DNA from: Pseudomonas taiwanensis
Lineage (GTDB): Bacteria; Pseudomonadota; Gammaproteobacteria; Pseudomonadales; Pseudomonadaceae
DNA: 64,000 bases
Reading direction: 5' to 3'
Assembly (NCBI RefSeq): GCF_013393345.1
Contig: NZ_QJRF01000061.1
Location: 248,001 to 312,000, forward strand
The notes beneath the pieces were generated by a model, which did no database searches, was not told the DNA's origin, and saw only the letters and a program-made list of their open reading frames with translations. The number at the start of each line of letters is the position of its first letter. Within the stretch, counting starts at the first letter, position 1. Both the position numbers and the translations under genes were made by a program. Of the stretch, positions 45,458 through 54,984 are shown piece by piece.

Positions 45458-46669
45458 ATGGATATCCCGATGAACGCCCCTGCCAAACCCCTCGCCGGCC
45501 TCAAAGTTATCGAGCTCGGTACGCTGATCGCCGGCCCCTTCGCGTCGCGCCTGTGCGCGGAATTCGGCGCAGAAGTCATCAAGATCGAATCCCCAGACGG
45601 CGGCGACCCGCTGCGCAAGTGGCGCAAGCTGTACGAAGGCACGTCGCTCTGGTGGTTCGTGCAGGCACGCAACAAGAAGTCGCTGACGCTGAACCTGAAA
45701 CACCCTGAAGGCCAGGAAATCCTCAAGAAGCTGCTGACTGAAGCGGACATCCTCATCGAGAACTTCCGCCCCGGCGTGCTGGAAAAGCTGGGGCTGGGCT
45801 GGGAGGTGATCCATGCGCTGAACCCGAAGCTGGTGATGGTGCGGCTATCCGGCTTCGGCCAGACGGGTCCCTACAAGGACCAGCCGGGCTTCGGCGCGGT
45901 GGGCGAATCCATGGGCGGTCTGCGTTACATCACCGGTTTCGAGGATCGTCCACCGGTGCGTACCGGCATCTCTATCGGCGACTCCATCGCCGCACTCTGG
46001 GGCGTGATCGGCGCACTCATGGCGCTGCGCCACCGCGAGGTGAACGGTGGCCAGGGCCAGGTGGTGGACGTGGCGCTCTACGAAGCGGTGTTCGCCATGA
46101 TGGAAAGCATGGTGCCGGAGTTCGATGTGTTTGGTTTCATCCGTGAACGCACCGGCAACATCATGCCCGGCATCACCCCCTCCTCCATCCACACCGCCGC
46201 CGATGGCCGCCATGTGCAGATCGGCGCGAACGGCGATGCCATCTTCAAACGCTTCATGCTGGGCATCGGCCGTGAGGACCTGGCCAACGATCCGACCCTG
46301 GCCAGCAACGATGGCCGGGACGCCCGCCGCGATGAACTCTACGGGGTGATCGACCGCTGGGTGGGCTCGCTACCGCTGGACGAGGTGCTGGCCGTGCTGA
46401 ATCGCGCCGAAGTGCCGGCCAGTCGCATCTTCTCCGCCGAGGACATGTTCGCCGACCCGCAATTCCTCGCCCGCGAGATGTTCCTCTCGGCGAAGCTGCC
46501 GGACGGCAAGCCGTTCAAGATGCCGGGGATTGTGCCCAAACTCTCCGATACACCCGGTTCGACCGAATGGATCGGCCCGGAACTGGGCGAGCACAACGGC
46601 GAAGTGCTGGCGGGGCTGGGGTACAGCGTCGAGCAGGTGGCGGCGTTGAAGGGGGATGGGGCGATCTGA
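45458..46669 (+). CDS. CaiB/BaiF (class III) CoA-transferase
   Basis: Class III CoA-transferase of 403 aa, moving CoA between carboxylic acids. Signature regions: LAGLKVIELGTLIAGPFASRLCAEFGAEVIKIE, NKKSLTLNLKHPEGQEILKKLL, ADILIENFRPGVLEKLGLG and VRLSGFGQTGPY. The acceptor acid is not evident. Starts at 45458 and 45470 (MNAPAKPLAG, more typical of relatives) both lack a clear ribosome site. No coenzyme-A ligase or racemase partner lies next to it. Confidence 0.92.
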   Translation: MDIPMNAPAKPLAGLKVIELGTLIAGPFASRLCAEFGAEVIKIESPDGGDPLRKWRKLYEGTSLWWFVQARNKKSLTLNLKHPEGQEILKKLLTEADILIENFRPGVLEKLGLGWEVIHALNPKLVMVRLSGFGQTGPYKDQPGFGAVGESMGGLRYITGFEDRPPVRTGISIGDSIAALWGVIGALMALRHREVNGGQGQVVDVALYEAVFAMMESMVPEFDVFGFIRERTGNIMPGITPSSIHTAADGRHVQIGANGDAIFKRFMLGIGREDLANDPTLASNDGRDARRDELYGVIDRWVGSLPLDEVLAVLNRAEVPASRIFSAEDMFADPQFLAREMFLSAKLPDGKPFKMPGIVPKLSDTPGSTEWIGPELGEHNGEVLAGLGYSVEQVAALKGDGAI

Positions 46670-46822
46670 TCGCGGGGATGCTGCGCATCCCTTGGCGAAT
46701 GAATTCGCCCCTGCAAAGTTTTCGCAGTCAATCACCCGCAATTTGTAGGGTGGAAGTCGCTTTTTAATTCCACCATTCGGAGCAGTGCCCACCTCCGGTG
46801 TTGGGCCGAGCGGACGCTGTGA

Positions 46823-46922
46823 CTGTGGGGGCGAATTCATTCGCTGAGCAGGCCGATGGCCTGCCATTTGGATATTCAGGGGGCAGCTGCGCTGCTCTTA
46901 GCGAATGAATTCGCCCCCACAG
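46823..46922. repeat. 100-bp composite palindrome (CTGTGGGGGCGA family)
   Basis: Second full member of the 100-base family at 27453-27552: outer arms CTGTGGGGGCGAATTCATTCG and its complement, inner palindromes GCAGGCCGATGGCCTGC and GGCAGCTGCGCTGCTC. A degenerate half (TTGGCGAATGAATTCGCCCC) precedes it near 46690-46710. These and the thrC terminator account for the 331-base gap 46670-47000. Confidence 0.88.
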
Positions 46923-46951
46923 ATTTTCCCTCCCATTCCATGAGGCAATAA

Positions 46952-46984
46952 AAAAGGCCGGCCCCTTTCGGGAGCCGGCCTTTT
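46952..46984. terminator. Rho-independent terminator of thrC
   Basis: Stem AAAAGGCCGGC (46952-46962) and GCCGGCCTTTT (46974-46984) with T-runs in both directions; 16 bases after the thrC stop. Confidence 0.92.
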
Positions 46985-47000
46985 CATTCTGGTGCCTGGC

Positions 47001-48410
47001 TTACAGCGGCTTGCCGCGGTTGCCATGCTGGCTGACGAAGGCCTGAATCTGCTTCAGGTCGTTCGGCAGCACGGTGCAACGCTCTTCACGCTGGAACAGG
47101 TCGGCGAGGTGTGGCGGCAGTGCCGGGGCCTGGCCGACGCCAGCCTTCTCCACCGCTTCCGGGAACTTGACCGGGTGGGCGGTGCCGAGGATTACCATCG
47201 GGGTGGCCAGGCTGCGACGGCATTCGCGGGCGGCGCGAACGCCGATGGCGGTATGCGGGTCCAGCAGCTCGCCGCACTCCTCGTACACCTCGGCGATGGT
47301 TTCGCAGGTGGCGGCGTCATCCACGGCCAGGGAGTCGAACAGCTTGCGTGCTTCGGTCCAGCGGTCTTCCTCGACGCTGAAACCGCCGCCCTGCTTGAAG
47401 GTGTCCATCAGGTTGGCGATGGCCGAACCGTTGCGACCGTGCAGGTCGAACAGCAGCCGCTCGAAGTTGGACGAAACCATGATGTCCATCGACGGCGACA
47501 GGGTCGGGTGCAGGGTGTCCTTGACGTACTGATTGCCGCTCATGAAGCGGTGCAGGATGTCGTTGCGGTTGGTGGCGACGATCAGCTGGCTGATCGGCAG
47601 GCCCATGTTGCGCGCCAGGTAGCCGGCGAAGATATCGCCGAAGTTGCCGGTGGGCACGGAGAAGGCCACGGAACGCGCCGGGCCGCCAAGCTGCAGGGCT
47701 GCGTGGAAGTAGTAGACGATCTGGGCCATGATCCGCGCCCAGTTGATCGAGTTGACCGCGACCAGACGGGTGCCCTTGAGGAAGCCCTGGTCGGCGAAGC
47801 TCGCCTTGACCATCTCCTGGCAGTCGTCGAAGTTGCCCTCGACCGCGATGTTGTGGATGTTCTCGCCGAGGATGGTGGTCATCTGGCGGCGCTGCACCTC
47901 GGACACACGATTGTGCGGGTGCATGATGAAGATGTCGACGTGCTCGCAGGCCTTGCAGCCTTCGATGGCGGCCGAGCCGGTGTCACCCGAGGTGGCGCCC
48001 ATGATCACCACGCGCTCGCCGCGCTTGCTCAGCACGTGGTCGAGCAGACGGCCCAGCAGTTGCAGGGCGAAGTCCTTGAAGGCCAGGGTCGGGCCGTGGA
48101 ACAGCTCCAGCACCCACTCGTTGCCGTTCAGCTGACGCAGCGGCGCCACGGCGTTGTGGGCGAAGGCGCCATAGGTTTCTTCGAGGATCTTCTTGAAATC
48201 GGCATCGGCAATGCTGCCGGTCACGAAGGGGCGCATCACACGGAAGGCCAGTTCGTGGTAGGGCAGGCCGGCCCAGGAGGCGATTTCTTCCTGGGTGAAG
48301 CGCGGCAGGTTTTCCGGGACGTAGAGGCCGCCGTCGCTGGCCAGGCCAGCCAGCAGCACGTCTTCGAAGTTCAGGGCCGGAGCCTGGCCGCGGGTACTGA
48401 TATAGCGCAT
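47001..48410 (-). CDS. thrC: Threonine synthase
   Basis: PLP enzyme of 469 aa converting O-phosphohomoserine to threonine. It has the N-terminal YISTRGQAPALNFEDVLLAGLASDGGLYVPE, the PLP-lysine region HGPTLAFKDFALQLLG and MGATSGDTGSAAIEG. It follows hom by 88 bases on the same strand and ends at a strong terminator, so the two threonine-pathway genes are likely cotranscribed. Confidence 0.97.
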   Translation of the reverse strand: MRYISTRGQAPALNFEDVLLAGLASDGGLYVPENLPRFTQEEIASWAGLPYHELAFRVMRPFVTGSIADADFKKILEETYGAFAHNAVAPLRQLNGNEWVLELFHGPTLAFKDFALQLLGRLLDHVLSKRGERVVIMGATSGDTGSAAIEGCKACEHVDIFIMHPHNRVSEVQRRQMTTILGENIHNIAVEGNFDDCQEMVKASFADQGFLKGTRLVAVNSINWARIMAQIVYYFHAALQLGGPARSVAFSVPTGNFGDIFAGYLARNMGLPISQLIVATNRNDILHRFMSGNQYVKDTLHPTLSPSMDIMVSSNFERLLFDLHGRNGSAIANLMDTFKQGGGFSVEEDRWTEARKLFDSLAVDDAATCETIAEVYEECGELLDPHTAIGVRAARECRRSLATPMVILGTAHPVKFPEAVEKAGVGQAPALPPHLADLFQREERCTVLPNDLKQIQAFVSQHGNRGKPL

Positions 48411-48498
48411 GTCTTAAAACCTTGGTTTCGAGCGGCCGGGGTTGGTGCGACGCTCCGGGGGATCGCCCCTCGCGGCAGCACCGGGGCCCGGCGGCTGC

Positions 48499-49803
48499 TT
48501 AGTTCAGTTGCTCGACGCGGATGCGCACTACGCTGCCTACCACGTCTTCCAGAGCTTCCAGCGCGGCGATGGCGTCGTTGACGCGCGCCTCGACGACCCG
48601 GTGGGTAACCAGGATCATCGGCACCAGGCCGTCCTGCTCTTCGACTTCTTTCTGCATGATGGATTCGATGTTGATGCCGCGTTCCGACAGGATGGTCGCG
48701 ACCTGCGCCAGCACGCCCGGATGGTCCTTGGCCTGGATGCGCAGGTAGTAGGCGCTTTCGCAGGCTTCGATCGGCAGGATCGGGTGGTCGGACAGGGAGT
48801 CTGGCTGGAAGGCCAGGTGCGGCACATGGTTTTCCGGGTCGGTGGTCAGCGCACGGACCACGTCCACCACGTCGGCAACCACGGCAGAGGCGGTGGCCTC
48901 CATGCCGGCGCCAGCGCCGTAGTAGAGGGTGCTGCCGGCGGCATCGCCGTTGACCATGACGGCGTTCATCACGCCGTTGACGTTGGCGATCAGGCGGTCG
49001 GCCGGGATCAGGGTCGGATGCACGCGCAGCTCGAAACCGCTGTCTGTGCGACGCGCCACGCCCAGGTGCTTGATGCGGTAGCCCAGGGCCTCGGCGTAGT
49101 TGACGTCGGCGCTGGTCAGTTTCGAGATGCCTTCGGTGTAGGCCTTGTCGAACTGCAGCGGAATGCCGAAGGCGATGGACGCGAGGATGGTCAGCTTGTG
49201 GGCGGCGTCGATGCCTTCGACGTCGAAGGTCGGGTCGGCTTCGGCGTAGCCCAGGGCCTGGGCTTCTTTCAGCACGTCCTCGAAGGCGCGGCCTTTCTCA
49301 CGCATTTCGGTGAGGATGAAGTTGCCGGTGCCGTTGATGATGCCGGCCAGCCAGTTGATGCGGTTGGCGGCGAGGCCTTCGCGGATCGCCTTGATCACTG
49401 GGATACCGCCGGCGACGGCCGCTTCGAAGGCGACCATGACGCCCTTCTCGCGGGCCTTGGCGAAGATTTCATTGCCATGCACGGCAATCAGCGCCTTGTT
49501 GGCGGTGACCACGTGCTTGCCGTTCTCGATGGCCTTCATGACCAGCTCACGGGCCAGGGTGTAGCCACCGATCAGTTCGATGACGATGTCGATTTCCGGG
49601 TTGTTGGCCACGTCGAAGATGTCGGCGGTGATGGGGGTAGCGCCGGTTTCACACTTCGGGTTGGGACGACGAGCGGCAATCTGGGCAACTTCGATTCCAC
49701 GCCCGGCACGGCGGGCAATCTCCTCGGCGTTGCGTTTGAGTACGTTGAAGGTGCCGCCACCGACGGTCCCAAGGCCACAGATGCCTACTTTTACCGGCTT
49801 CAC
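48499..49803 (-). CDS. hom: Homoserine dehydrogenase
   Basis: NAD(P)-dependent enzyme of 434 aa making homoserine from aspartate semialdehyde. N-terminal dinucleotide fold VKVGICGLGTVGGGTFNVL, catalytic domain with GIINGTGNFILTEM, and a C-terminal ACT domain (YYLRIQAKDHPGVLAQVATIL) that senses threonine. The start is GTG at 49803 with GGGGAG upstream. Same order as in P. aeruginosa: xerD, dsbC, hom, thrC. Confidence 0.97.
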   Translation of the reverse strand: MKPVKVGICGLGTVGGGTFNVLKRNAEEIARRAGRGIEVAQIAARRPNPKCETGATPITADIFDVANNPEIDIVIELIGGYTLARELVMKAIENGKHVVTANKALIAVHGNEIFAKAREKGVMVAFEAAVAGGIPVIKAIREGLAANRINWLAGIINGTGNFILTEMREKGRAFEDVLKEAQALGYAEADPTFDVEGIDAAHKLTILASIAFGIPLQFDKAYTEGISKLTSADVNYAEALGYRIKHLGVARRTDSGFELRVHPTLIPADRLIANVNGVMNAVMVNGDAAGSTLYYGAGAGMEATASAVVADVVDVVRALTTDPENHVPHLAFQPDSLSDHPILPIEACESAYYLRIQAKDHPGVLAQVATILSERGINIESIMQKEVEEQDGLVPMILVTHRVVEARVNDAIAALEALEDVVGSVVRIRVEQLN

Positions 49804-49913
49804 GCTGAACTCCCCATCATCACTGCGAAAACGGCCGGGTGTGTCCCGGCCGAGGAAAAGAGCCGCACTTTACGAAGCGGCTGTTTATTGGTCAATCAAG
49901 CTGGACGCCCGGA

Positions 49914-50642
49914 TTACTTGGCTTCGAGGGCCAGTTTGGCCAGCTGCGGAGCCGGCTGGTAGCCCGGAATCATCTGGCCATTGCCCAGCACGATGGCCGG
50001 GGTGCCGTTGACGCCGATCATCTGGCCCAGTTCGAACTGCTTGGCCACCGGGTTATCGCATTTCGCAGCCGGCAGTTCTTCGCGGGATTTGGCCTTGTTC
50101 ATGGCCTCCTGGCGATCCTTGCTGCACCAGACGCTGACCAGGCTGTTGTAGCCATGGCTGCCGATACCCTGGCGCGGGAAGGCGACGTAACGCACTTCGA
50201 TACCGCGGCGATTCAGTTCCGGCACTTCGCTGTGCAGCTTCTGGCAGTAGCCGCAGTCGGTGTCGGTGAATACGGTGATATGCGCCTTGGCCGGCTCCTT
50301 GGGCGAGAACACCACCATCTCGCTGGCTGGGATGGCGTTGATTTCCTTGGCGATGGAGCGGCTCTCGGCCTGCTCGGTGAGGTTCACCGGCTTGCCGTTC
50401 TGCACGTGGTACAGGTAGCCCTGCATCAGGTACTGGCCGTCGGCGCTGGTGTAGAGCATGCGACCGCCCTTCAGTTGCACCTGGTAGATGCCGCTCATCG
50501 GGCTTTCACCGATGGACTCGATGGGCAGCCCGAGTTCCAGGGCATCGAGGGTCTTGCGGATGGCCTGGTCCGGGTCGTCGGCGAGGCTGATGGTGCTGGC
50601 GAGGCCAAGGGCCAGGCCGGCGATAAGACGGGTCACGCGCAT
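49914..50642 (-). CDS. dsbC: Thiol:disulfide interchange protein DsbC
   Basis: Periplasmic disulfide isomerase of 242 aa. Signal peptide (RLIAGLALGLASTISLA), N-terminal dimerisation domain (ALELGLPIESIGESPMSGIYQVQLKGGRMLY), and a thioredoxin domain with active site CGYC (TDTDCGYCQKLH) and a second cysteine pair (SVWCSKD, AAKCDN). Start at 50642 is set by the signal peptide and AGGAG. Upstream of hom. Confidence 0.96.
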   Translation of the reverse strand: MRVTRLIAGLALGLASTISLADDPDQAIRKTLDALELGLPIESIGESPMSGIYQVQLKGGRMLYTSADGQYLMQGYLYHVQNGKPVNLTEQAESRSIAKEINAIPASEMVVFSPKEPAKAHITVFTDTDCGYCQKLHSEVPELNRRGIEVRYVAFPRQGIGSHGYNSLVSVWCSKDRQEAMNKAKSREELPAAKCDNPVAKQFELGQMIGVNGTPAIVLGNGQMIPGYQPAPQLAKLALEAK

Positions 50643-50779
50643 GGGTACTCCTGTCGAGCGGCGGACGTACGGAAACGGCTCAAGCCTACCACAGAAGGCC
50701 GGGCCCGCAGACGCCTGATGCCCGGCGGATTGCGTAGGCGGCTGGCTGGTGCCGGCGATGCATGCGTCGCCTTTCCGGC

Positions 50780-51676
50780 TCACCCCCTCGGGTGGTGGCG
50801 CGCGTGAAGCTCCTGTAGTCGGGCGCGGGCGATATGGGTGTAGATCTGGGTGGTGGACAGGTCGCTGTGGCCGAGCAGCATCTGCACCACGCGCAGGTCG
50901 GCGCCATGGTTGAGCAAGTGGGTGGCAAAGGCATGGCGCAGGGTGTGCGGCGACAGCGACTTGCCGATGCTGGCCACCTGCGCATGGTGCTTGATGCGGT
51001 GCCAGAAGGTCTGGCGCGTCATCTGGTCGCCCCGCAGGCTGGGGAAAAGCACGTCGCTGGGCTTGCCGTCGAGGAGGAAGGGCCGCGCTTCTCGCTGGTA
51101 GCGCTCGATCCAGGCAATCGCTTCTTCGCCCAGGGGCACCAGGCGTTCCTTGCTGCCCTTGCCAAAGACCTTGAGAACGCCCTGGCGCAGGTTGACCTGC
51201 TCCAGGGTCAGGCTCACCAGCTCGGTGACGCGCAGGCCGCAGGCGTAGAGCACTTCGAGCATCGCGCGGTCGCGCATGCCGATCGGATCGTCCAGCTCCG
51301 GCGCTTCCAGCAGGGCCTCCACATCAGCCTCGGACAGCGACTTGGGCAGGGGCCGGCCCAGTTGCGGCAGGTCCACTTGCAAGGTCGGGTCTTCGAGGAT
51401 CAGGTTCTCACGCAGGAGGAAGCGGTAAAAACCGCGCAGGCCGGAGAGGAAACGTGCAGTAGAGCGCGCCTTGTAGCCCTGTTCCAGGCGCCAGGCGAGG
51501 TGGTCGAGGATCAGGTCGCGACCCGCCTTGTCCAGCGCCAGGCCGCGCTCGTCGAGCCAGCCGTTGAAGTGTGCGAGGTCGCTGCGATAGGCCGAGCGGG
51601 TGTGTTCGGAAAGTCCCTTTTCCAGCCAGAGGGCATCGAGGAATCGGTCGATCAGGAGATGGTCTAGCGCGGGCAT
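50780..51676 (-). CDS. xerD: Tyrosine recombinase XerD
   Basis: Housekeeping site-specific recombinase of 298 aa that resolves chromosome dimers at dif with XerC. The N-terminal SAM-like domain (LWLEKGLSEHTRSAYRSDL) and the catalytic set R (ACGLRVTEL), H-x-x-R (HTLRHAFATHLL), H (LLGHSDLSTTQIYTH) and the final tyrosine are all intact. Not part of a mobile element: position next to dsbC is conserved. Confidence 0.96.
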   Translation of the reverse strand: MPALDHLLIDRFLDALWLEKGLSEHTRSAYRSDLAHFNGWLDERGLALDKAGRDLILDHLAWRLEQGYKARSTARFLSGLRGFYRFLLRENLILEDPTLQVDLPQLGRPLPKSLSEADVEALLEAPELDDPIGMRDRAMLEVLYACGLRVTELVSLTLEQVNLRQGVLKVFGKGSKERLVPLGEEAIAWIERYQREARPFLLDGKPSDVLFPSLRGDQMTRQTFWHRIKHHAQVASIGKSLSPHTLRHAFATHLLNHGADLRVVQMLLGHSDLSTTQIYTHIARARLQELHARHHPRG

Positions 51677-51752
51677 GAATGACGGCCTTGACTGTACGAG
51701 TCGCTAGTCTTTCATAGCGCTGTAGACGATTCATCCCCGACAAGGACTTCAA

Positions 51753-53591
51753 ATGAGCGAACACCACATCCTGCTTGGCCTGGGCGGCATCGGCGCGGCG
51801 GCGCTGTTCTGCCAGTGGCTGGCCTGGCGCCTGCGCCTGCCGGCGATCCTCTTCCTGCTGGTGGCCGGCATCCTTGGCGGCCCGGTGACCGGCCTGCTGG
51901 ACCCGGAAGCGCTGTTCGGCCCGCTGCTGTTCCCGCTGATTTCCCTGTCGGTGGCGCTGATCCTGTTCGAGGGCAGCCTGACCCTGCATTTCTCCGAATG
52001 GCGCGAGATCGGCAGTGTGGTGCAGCGCATGGTGACCGTCGGCGCGTTGCTGACATGGGCAGTGATCGCAATCACCACGCATTGGCTGCTGGATTTCTCC
52101 TGGGAACTGGCGCTGCTGTTCGGCACCCTGACCCTGGTCACCGGGCCCACGGTGATCGTGCCGATGTTGCGGGTCGTGCGCCCACGCTCGTCGATCGCCA
52201 ACATCCTGCGCTGGGAAGGCATCGTCATCGACCCCATCGGCGCGCTGCTGGCCGTGGTTGTATTCAGCTTCATCGTCAGCCGCGAGGACGGTGGCTGGCT
52301 CGCCAGCCTTTCCACCTTCGCCAGCGTCATCGCCTGCGGTTGCCTGCTGGGCGCTGCGGGTGGATGGCTGTTCGGCGTGGCGATGCGCCGCCACTGGCTG
52401 CCGGAGTACCTGCAGAACCTTGCAGCCCTGGCGGCGGTGCTCGGCGTTTTCATCAGCGCCAACCTGCTGGTGCATGAATCGGGTCTGCTGGCGGTGACCG
52501 TGATGGGCATGGGACTGGCCAACATGCGTGGCGTGGATGTGCGGCAGATCCTGCACTTCAAGGAAAACCTCAGCGTGCTGCTGATTTCCGGGCTGTTCAT
52601 CCTCCTGGCCGCACGCCTGGACTTTTCCGCCCTGATCGCCTTGGGACCGGCGACCCTGCTGTTGCTGGCAGTGATCCAGTTCATCGCGCGGCCACTCAAT
52701 ATTGCGGTCAGCACCTGGGGGTCGAGCCTCAACTGGCGGGAACGCGCGCTGTTGGCGTGGATCGCTCCGCGCGGGATAGTCGCGGCGGCGGTGTCGGCCA
52801 TCTTCTCCCTGCGTCTGATCGAGGCCGGTCACGAGCAGGCGCTGCTGCTGGTTCCCCTGACCTTCATGGTGATCATCGGCACCGTCGTATTACAGAGCGC
52901 AACTGCGCGTCCGCTGGCTCGGCTGCTGAAAGTTGCCGAACCGGCCCCGTCGGGCTTCCTCATCATCGGCGCGAACCCTGTCGCCCGCGAGGTCGGCAAG
53001 GCGCTGCAGAATCTGGGCAGCCGCGTGCTGCTCACCGACTCCAGCTGGGAGAACATTCGCGCCGCACGCATGGACAACCTGCCCACCTACTTCGGCAATC
53101 CCACATCGCAACATGCCGAGGCGCACCTCGACCTGGTGGGCCTCGGTCACCTGCTGGCCCTGTCGCCGTCCAGTGAACTCAACGCCCTGGCTTGCATGCA
53201 CTTCCGCCACGACTTCAATGCCCAGCGGCGCTTTACCCTGCCCAGCGGCCATGAAAGTCGTCGCAGTGAGAAGCACCGCGCCAGCGAAACCGTCCGCGGG
53301 CGCCCCCTGGGCAATCAGGCGCTGACCTTCCCGCAGTTCGCCAGCTACCTGGCCAAGGGCGCCGACGTTCGTACCACCACCCTGACTGCCGCTTTCGGCT
53401 GGGAGGAATACCAGGCACTGCACGGCAACCGTGCGACCTTGTTGTTGGCGCAAGACCCTCGCGGCTGGGTGCACCTGACCGGCAATCCGCCGGATTTCGT
53501 TCCCGAAAAGGACTGGACCCTCGTGTCCCTGATCGAAACTGAGGCGCAACCCGGTGTTACCGCTGATCGCACTCTGGTGCAAACACACTGA
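51753..53591 (+). CDS. CPA1-family Na+/H+ antiporter with C-terminal NAD-binding-like domain
   Basis: Inner-membrane antiporter of 612 aa with about 12 hydrophobic segments in the first 390 residues (motifs LILFEGSLTL, GPTVIVPMLR, EGIVIDPIGA). The C-terminal cytoplasmic part begins with a Rossmann-like TrkA-N segment, FLIIGANPVAREVGKALQNLGSRVLLTD, followed by a further about 150-residue domain. It exchanges Na+ or K+ for protons and may be controlled by nucleotides. Start has AAGGA. Divergent from xerD. Confidence 0.93.
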   Translation: MSEHHILLGLGGIGAAALFCQWLAWRLRLPAILFLLVAGILGGPVTGLLDPEALFGPLLFPLISLSVALILFEGSLTLHFSEWREIGSVVQRMVTVGALLTWAVIAITTHWLLDFSWELALLFGTLTLVTGPTVIVPMLRVVRPRSSIANILRWEGIVIDPIGALLAVVVFSFIVSREDGGWLASLSTFASVIACGCLLGAAGGWLFGVAMRRHWLPEYLQNLAALAAVLGVFISANLLVHESGLLAVTVMGMGLANMRGVDVRQILHFKENLSVLLISGLFILLAARLDFSALIALGPATLLLLAVIQFIARPLNIAVSTWGSSLNWRERALLAWIAPRGIVAAAVSAIFSLRLIEAGHEQALLLVPLTFMVIIGTVVLQSATARPLARLLKVAEPAPSGFLIIGANPVAREVGKALQNLGSRVLLTDSSWENIRAARMDNLPTYFGNPTSQHAEAHLDLVGLGHLLALSPSSELNALACMHFRHDFNAQRRFTLPSGHESRRSEKHRASETVRGRPLGNQALTFPQFASYLAKGADVRTTTLTAAFGWEEYQALHGNRATLLLAQDPRGWVHLTGNPPDFVPEKDWTLVSLIETEAQPGVTADRTLVQTH

Positions 53592-53686
53592 CGGGCGGCG
53601 TGGCCAGCCTATCCTTAGTCTGGTGACAGGATCGGGCTGGCCGTGGATGATTTCATCTTGCTATCACCCACCGCTGGTACCGGAAC

Positions 53687-54367
53687 ATGGCCAACCAAAT
53701 GAACTCCCGCCTGGGGCAGATCCTGATCAACAAGGGTCTGATCACCTCCCAGCAGCTGGATGCCGCGATCAAGATGCAACTCACCAGCAAGATGCGGCTG
53801 GGTGAAGTACTGATAGCGCAAGGCCTGCTAACCCAGAAGCAACTGACCAAGGCCCTCAAGAAACAGAGCAATCTGCGTCTGGCGGCCACCCTCGTGGCTG
53901 CATTGATGAGTCCCTTCCAGATGGCCAGCGCCGATATCCAGCGTCTGCAGCCGCCCGCCAGCATCAGCCGCCAGGAAACCCCGCGGGGCCTGCGCCCACT
54001 GACCGACCTGGAGATGAGCAAGGTCAGCGCCCAGGGTCTGGACGATGTGTTGCAGGGGCTGTTCCTGCAAGCCGAACAAGGCGACGGGCTGGGCGCGGTG
54101 AAGCAACTGGCGAAGCTGGTGATGCCGGTGCTGGACAGCCTGGATGCCGAAACCTCGATGAAGGACGTGGTCTACGACACCAGCAAGATGACCTCGGTGG
54201 TCAATTCGGACGGTTCGGTGAACCTGCGGTTGCCCAGTTCCATCGGCGAGCTGCGCTTCGAGAACATCCGCGTTGCCGGCGCACCGCAGAACCAGAGCTT
54301 CGGCAGTCTGACGCTGAACAATATCGACCTGTCCCAGGCGTCACTGAAGATCAGCATGCGCCACTGA
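53687..54367 (+). CDS. MshEN-like protein of unknown function
   Basis: Protein of 226 aa. The first 60 residues contain two tandem MshEN-like half-motifs, LGQILINKGLITSQQLDAAI and LGEVLIAQGLLTQKQLTKAL, as in the N-terminal domain of type II secretion/pilus ATPases that can bind cyclic di-GMP; no ATPase follows. Then a hydrophobic, Ala-rich stretch (RLAATLVAALMSPFQMASA) and a beta-rich C-terminal region with LRPLTDLEMSKVSAQG. A homologue sits in the same place in P. aeruginosa as far as I recall. Function not known. Confidence 0.85.
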   Translation: MANQMNSRLGQILINKGLITSQQLDAAIKMQLTSKMRLGEVLIAQGLLTQKQLTKALKKQSNLRLAATLVAALMSPFQMASADIQRLQPPASISRQETPRGLRPLTDLEMSKVSAQGLDDVLQGLFLQAEQGDGLGAVKQLAKLVMPVLDSLDAETSMKDVVYDTSKMTSVVNSDGSVNLRLPSSIGELRFENIRVAGAPQNQSFGSLTLNNIDLSQASLKISMRH

Positions 54368-54382
54368 TCCTGACCGAAGACG

Positions 54383-54409
54383 AAAAAGGCACCCATCGGG
54401 TGCCTTTTT
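54383..54409. terminator. Bidirectional terminator between the MshEN-like and thioesterase genes
   Basis: Stem AAAAAGGCACCC (54383-54394) and GGGTGCCTTTTT (54398-54409) with A/T runs on both sides, placed between convergent genes. Confidence 0.92.
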
Positions 54410-54412
54410 CAC

Positions 54413-54841
54413 TCACGCAGCGTCGGCCGCCTGGGGAAACGCCGGAAGGATCTGCACCGGGCGCTTCTCGTCATCGATAGCGACAAAGCTGAAGACACCG
54501 GTAATGGCCTTCTCGCGGGTGGCGCTGTACATGTCCTCGACGAACACCTCGACCTCGACCTTGAGGCTGGTGTTGCCCACCTTCACCACGCGCCCAACCA
54601 ATTCGACGATGGAGCCGGCCGGGATCGGATGCTTGAAGTCGATCCGGTCGGTGGAAACGGTCACCAGTGGCAAGCGACAGAAGCGCGTGGCAGCGATGAA
54701 GGACACTTCGTCCATCCAGGCCAGGGCGGTGCCACCGAACAGGGTGTTGTGATGGTTGGTGCTGGGCGGGAACACCGCCTTGGTTACCCGGCTTTCGGAC
54801 AGCTCGGTCCGGCGGGCGATTTCGTGCTCTCTCGGGGTCAT
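54413..54841 (-). CDS. Hotdog-fold acyl-CoA thioesterase (YciA type)
   Basis: Thioesterase of 142 aa, releasing CoA from acyl-CoA. Hotdog core with NHHNTLFGGTALAWMDEVSFIAATRFC and the ensuing SIVELVGRVVKVGNTSLKVEVEVFVED strand pattern; typical length for YciA/acyl-CoA thioester hydrolases. Substrate range unknown. Convergent with the MshEN-like gene. Confidence 0.93.
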   Translation of the reverse strand: MTPREHEIARRTELSESRVTKAVFPPSTNHHNTLFGGTALAWMDEVSFIAATRFCRLPLVTVSTDRIDFKHPIPAGSIVELVGRVVKVGNTSLKVEVEVFVEDMYSATREKAITGVFSFVAIDDEKRPVQILPAFPQAADAA

Positions 54842-54984
54842 GCCACTACTACCTGAATCAAACTTATGTGGCTGCCACTCGTGCTGCGACTCTTGTCGTT
54901 CTTCTGTGCGCTGCCGGATGGGCAGGAATACTCCCGTCCGGGCAGCCCGGCGGGGCGCGGATTATCCCCCGCGCGCAGGCAAGA

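Noticed and set aside
50780-51676. Tyrosine recombinase as sign of a genomic island
   Set aside because: It is XerD by full motif set and by its conserved place next to dsbC; no tRNA, attachment repeats or phage genes are nearby.
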